Source of the DNA: Paracoccaceae bacterium
GTDB lineage: Bacteria; Pseudomonadota; Alphaproteobacteria; Rhodobacterales; Rhodobacteraceae
Length of the DNA: 64,000 bases
NCBI GenBank assembly: GCA_024742405.1
Contig: JANSYP010000005.1
Location: 62,001 to 126,000 of the forward strand
Reading direction: 5' to 3'
The notes under the pieces were generated by a model, which worked only from the letters and a program-made list of their open reading frames with translations, was not told where the DNA came from and made no database searches. The translations under genes and the position numbers were made by a program. Positions 62,955 through 64,000 of the stretch are shown here, piece by piece (position 1 is the first letter of the stretch; each line of letters starts with the position of its first letter).

Positions 62955-63439
62955 GCGGCGTCTCCCTTCATCTGGTTGGGCGCAGAGCGGCTGCTCCATT
63001 CGCCAAGCTCGTCCATCGAAGCAACCGGCACGTCATGCCGTTTTTCGACCTGCTGCCATGTCATGCGCGACCCGATGCTTTCCAGCAGCCGGGGCAGATG
63101 CGCCTCCGCTCGGTTTCCGGCTTCCCGTGTCGCATCGAAACGTACCTTCCAGGGACCGTGTCCGGACAGGTCCGACTTGCCGAGCGACGTGCCGCTGTCT
63201 TCGGCACGCCAGATGAACCGTGTGCCGCACGCCACCGAACGCAGAACAAAAAGACGCTTCAGACCCGTGTGACGCAACGACTGAACCAGTTCGCGAGAAG
63301 GACCGTCCCACCCGACGATGAGATCGACACCGACAAAGGCTCCCGGGGCGCGTGACCGCCTGCGTTTGGGTGGAGCTGTGCGTGCGGGCCCCCTGGGCAC
63401 CGTGATCTCGGAAAAACTGGACGGGTGATCGAGCATCAT
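62951..63439 (-). CDS. Unknown protein, first of a three-gene operon near oxyR
   Basis: A 162-residue soluble protein. The N-terminal 30 residues are basic and disordered-looking (RTAPPKRRRSRAP), followed by GVDLIVGWDGPSRELVQSLR, FVLRSVACGTRFIWRAED, WKVRFDATREAGNRAEAHLP and RMTWQQVEKRHDVPVASMDE. I do not recognise the family. Its stop overlaps the YdcH-like start. It diverges from oxyR across 110 bases, so shared regulation is possible. Confidence 0.6.
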   Translation of the reverse strand: MMLDHPSSFSEITVPRGPARTAPPKRRRSRAPGAFVGVDLIVGWDGPSRELVQSLRHTGLKRLFVLRSVACGTRFIWRAEDSGTSLGKSDLSGHGPWKVRFDATREAGNRAEAHLPRLLESIGSRMTWQQVEKRHDVPVASMDELGEWSSRSAPNQMKGDAA

Positions 63440-63511
63440 GACCTCCGATAACTGTCTCTGTGCATCTCAAAATGGAGGCGATGCATCCTATATACGAGAC
63501 AATGGATTTTC

Positions 63512-63530
63512 GAATTTCTATTGGAAATTC
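63512..63530. promoter_or_regulatory. Inverted repeat in oxyR promoter region
   Basis: A perfect 7-bp inverted repeat, GAATTTC-N5-GAAATTC, lies 20 bases before the oxyR start in the AT-rich divergent gap. LysR regulators commonly bind such dyads upstream of themselves, so it may be an autoregulatory site. Confidence 0.45.
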
Positions 63531-63549
63531 CTATATTCTCGGAGCGCCC

Positions 63550-64000
63550 ATGCAACCGACCCTCAAGCAACTTCAATATCTCGTCGCACTGGACGAGACG
63601 CGCCACTTCCGCAAGGCCGCTGAACGCTGCGGCATCAGCCAGCCCTCACTCAGCGTGCAGATCGCAAATCTCGAAGAGGTCCTGAGCGTGCAGCTGGTCG
63701 GTCGCGGTCGCGGCCCGGTCACTCCCACTGCCGCGGGACGCGAGGTGATCGACCGGGCCCGCCGCATTCTGCAAGAGACCCGCGATCTGGCCGATTGCGC
63801 CCAACGTCTGGGCGACGGTCTGTCGGGTACCGTTCGGTTGGGCGCACCATCAACGCTCGGGCCCTATTTCCTGCCACGCGCCGTGGGGCGGCTGCACCGT
63901 GAGCATCCCGATCTCAAACTCTACATTCGAGAGGCCCGTCCGAACCAGTTGATCGAGGATCTCGACCGCGGCGAACATGACCTCATCCTGATGCAGCTTC
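63550..64000 (+). CDS. oxyR: OxyR hydrogen-peroxide regulator, N-terminal part (cut by window end)
   Basis: A LysR-type regulator of which 150 codons are visible. The N-terminal winged helix reads PTLKQLQYLVALDETRHFRK, AAERCGISQPSLSVQIANLE, and the effector domain begins SGTVRLGAPSTLGPYFLPRA. The DNA-binding start and the LGAPSTLGPYFLP-type block are closest to OxyR, which activates catalase and peroxide-defence genes; the redox Cys pair lies beyond the window. GGAGCGCCC precedes ATG 63550. Confidence 0.85.
   Translation, partial: MQPTLKQLQYLVALDETRHFRKAAERCGISQPSLSVQIANLEEVLSVQLVGRGRGPVTPTAAGREVIDRARRILQETRDLADCAQRLGDGLSGTVRLGAPSTLGPYFLPRAVGRLHREHPDLKLYIREARPNQLIEDLDRGEHDLILMQL

Overview
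The window is a GC-rich chromosomal segment from an alphaproteobacterium, most likely a member of the Rhodobacterales (Roseobacter group). The reasons are the rhizobial/Rhodobacter-type agl alpha-glucoside locus, a propionyl-CoA carboxylase/methylmalonyl-CoA mutase neighbourhood, a pccB control region carrying TTTGCAAA-type sites, a De Ley-Doudoroff galactose operon, an ASKHA/RACo-like ferredoxin protein and many ATGA-coupled operons. No rRNA, tRNA, CRISPR array, phage or insertion sequence was seen.

Layout. 1-1.5 kb: end of a TRAP permease gene, a LysE exporter and an unknown Cys-tailed protein. 1.5-11.8 kb: alpha-glucoside uptake operon aglE-F-(Old Yellow Enzyme)-G-A-K on the minus strand, divergent from a GH1 beta-glucosidase and glucokinase. 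11.9-16.5 kb: a compact chemosensory operon STAS-CheY-CheA-CheW-CheY plus a small helical protein that looks like a CheZ/CheT-type phosphatase. 16.5-26.2 kb: DjlA-like and VOC proteins, then the propionate block (methylmalonyl-CoA mutase, pccA, pccB) with small conserved-looking proteins and a RidA protein in between. 26.4-34.2 kb: an MFS exporter, an orphan sugar-binding protein, an HlyD pair, YchF and TrpA. 35-43 kb: a RACo-like protein with a short acyl-CoA ligase and a thiolase-like protein, a glycosyltransferase, the glucan synthase OpgH and a YceI protein.

43.1-55.7 kb: a galactoside regulon. An IclR regulator and an ABC ATPase run left. A binding protein, two permeases, GH4 alpha-galactosidase, SDR, KDGal kinase, KDPGal aldolase, SMP-30 lactonase, GH42 beta-galactosidase and mutarotase run right, mostly with ATGA overlaps. 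Together they would import alpha- and beta-galactosides, release galactose and oxidise it to KDPGal products; the galactonate dehydratase step is not in the window.

55.7-60.9 kb: a gene graveyard. It holds a decayed surface-lipoprotein/Slam pair and a decayed ureide (urate to allantoin degradation) cluster, in which puuE is internally deleted, alc and puuD are fragments, and only uraH and the uraD domain remain open; a broken GNAT gene follows. 61-64 kb: hemF, a lipoprotein, three small genes and the start of oxyR.

Most interesting points: the CheZ/CheT-like candidate in the che operon, the concentrated decay of ureide and Slam genes, the SDR whose catalytic Lys is Asn, the thiolase lacking its second Cys, the TTTGCAAA control region at pccB, and several short tandem repeats at gene borders.
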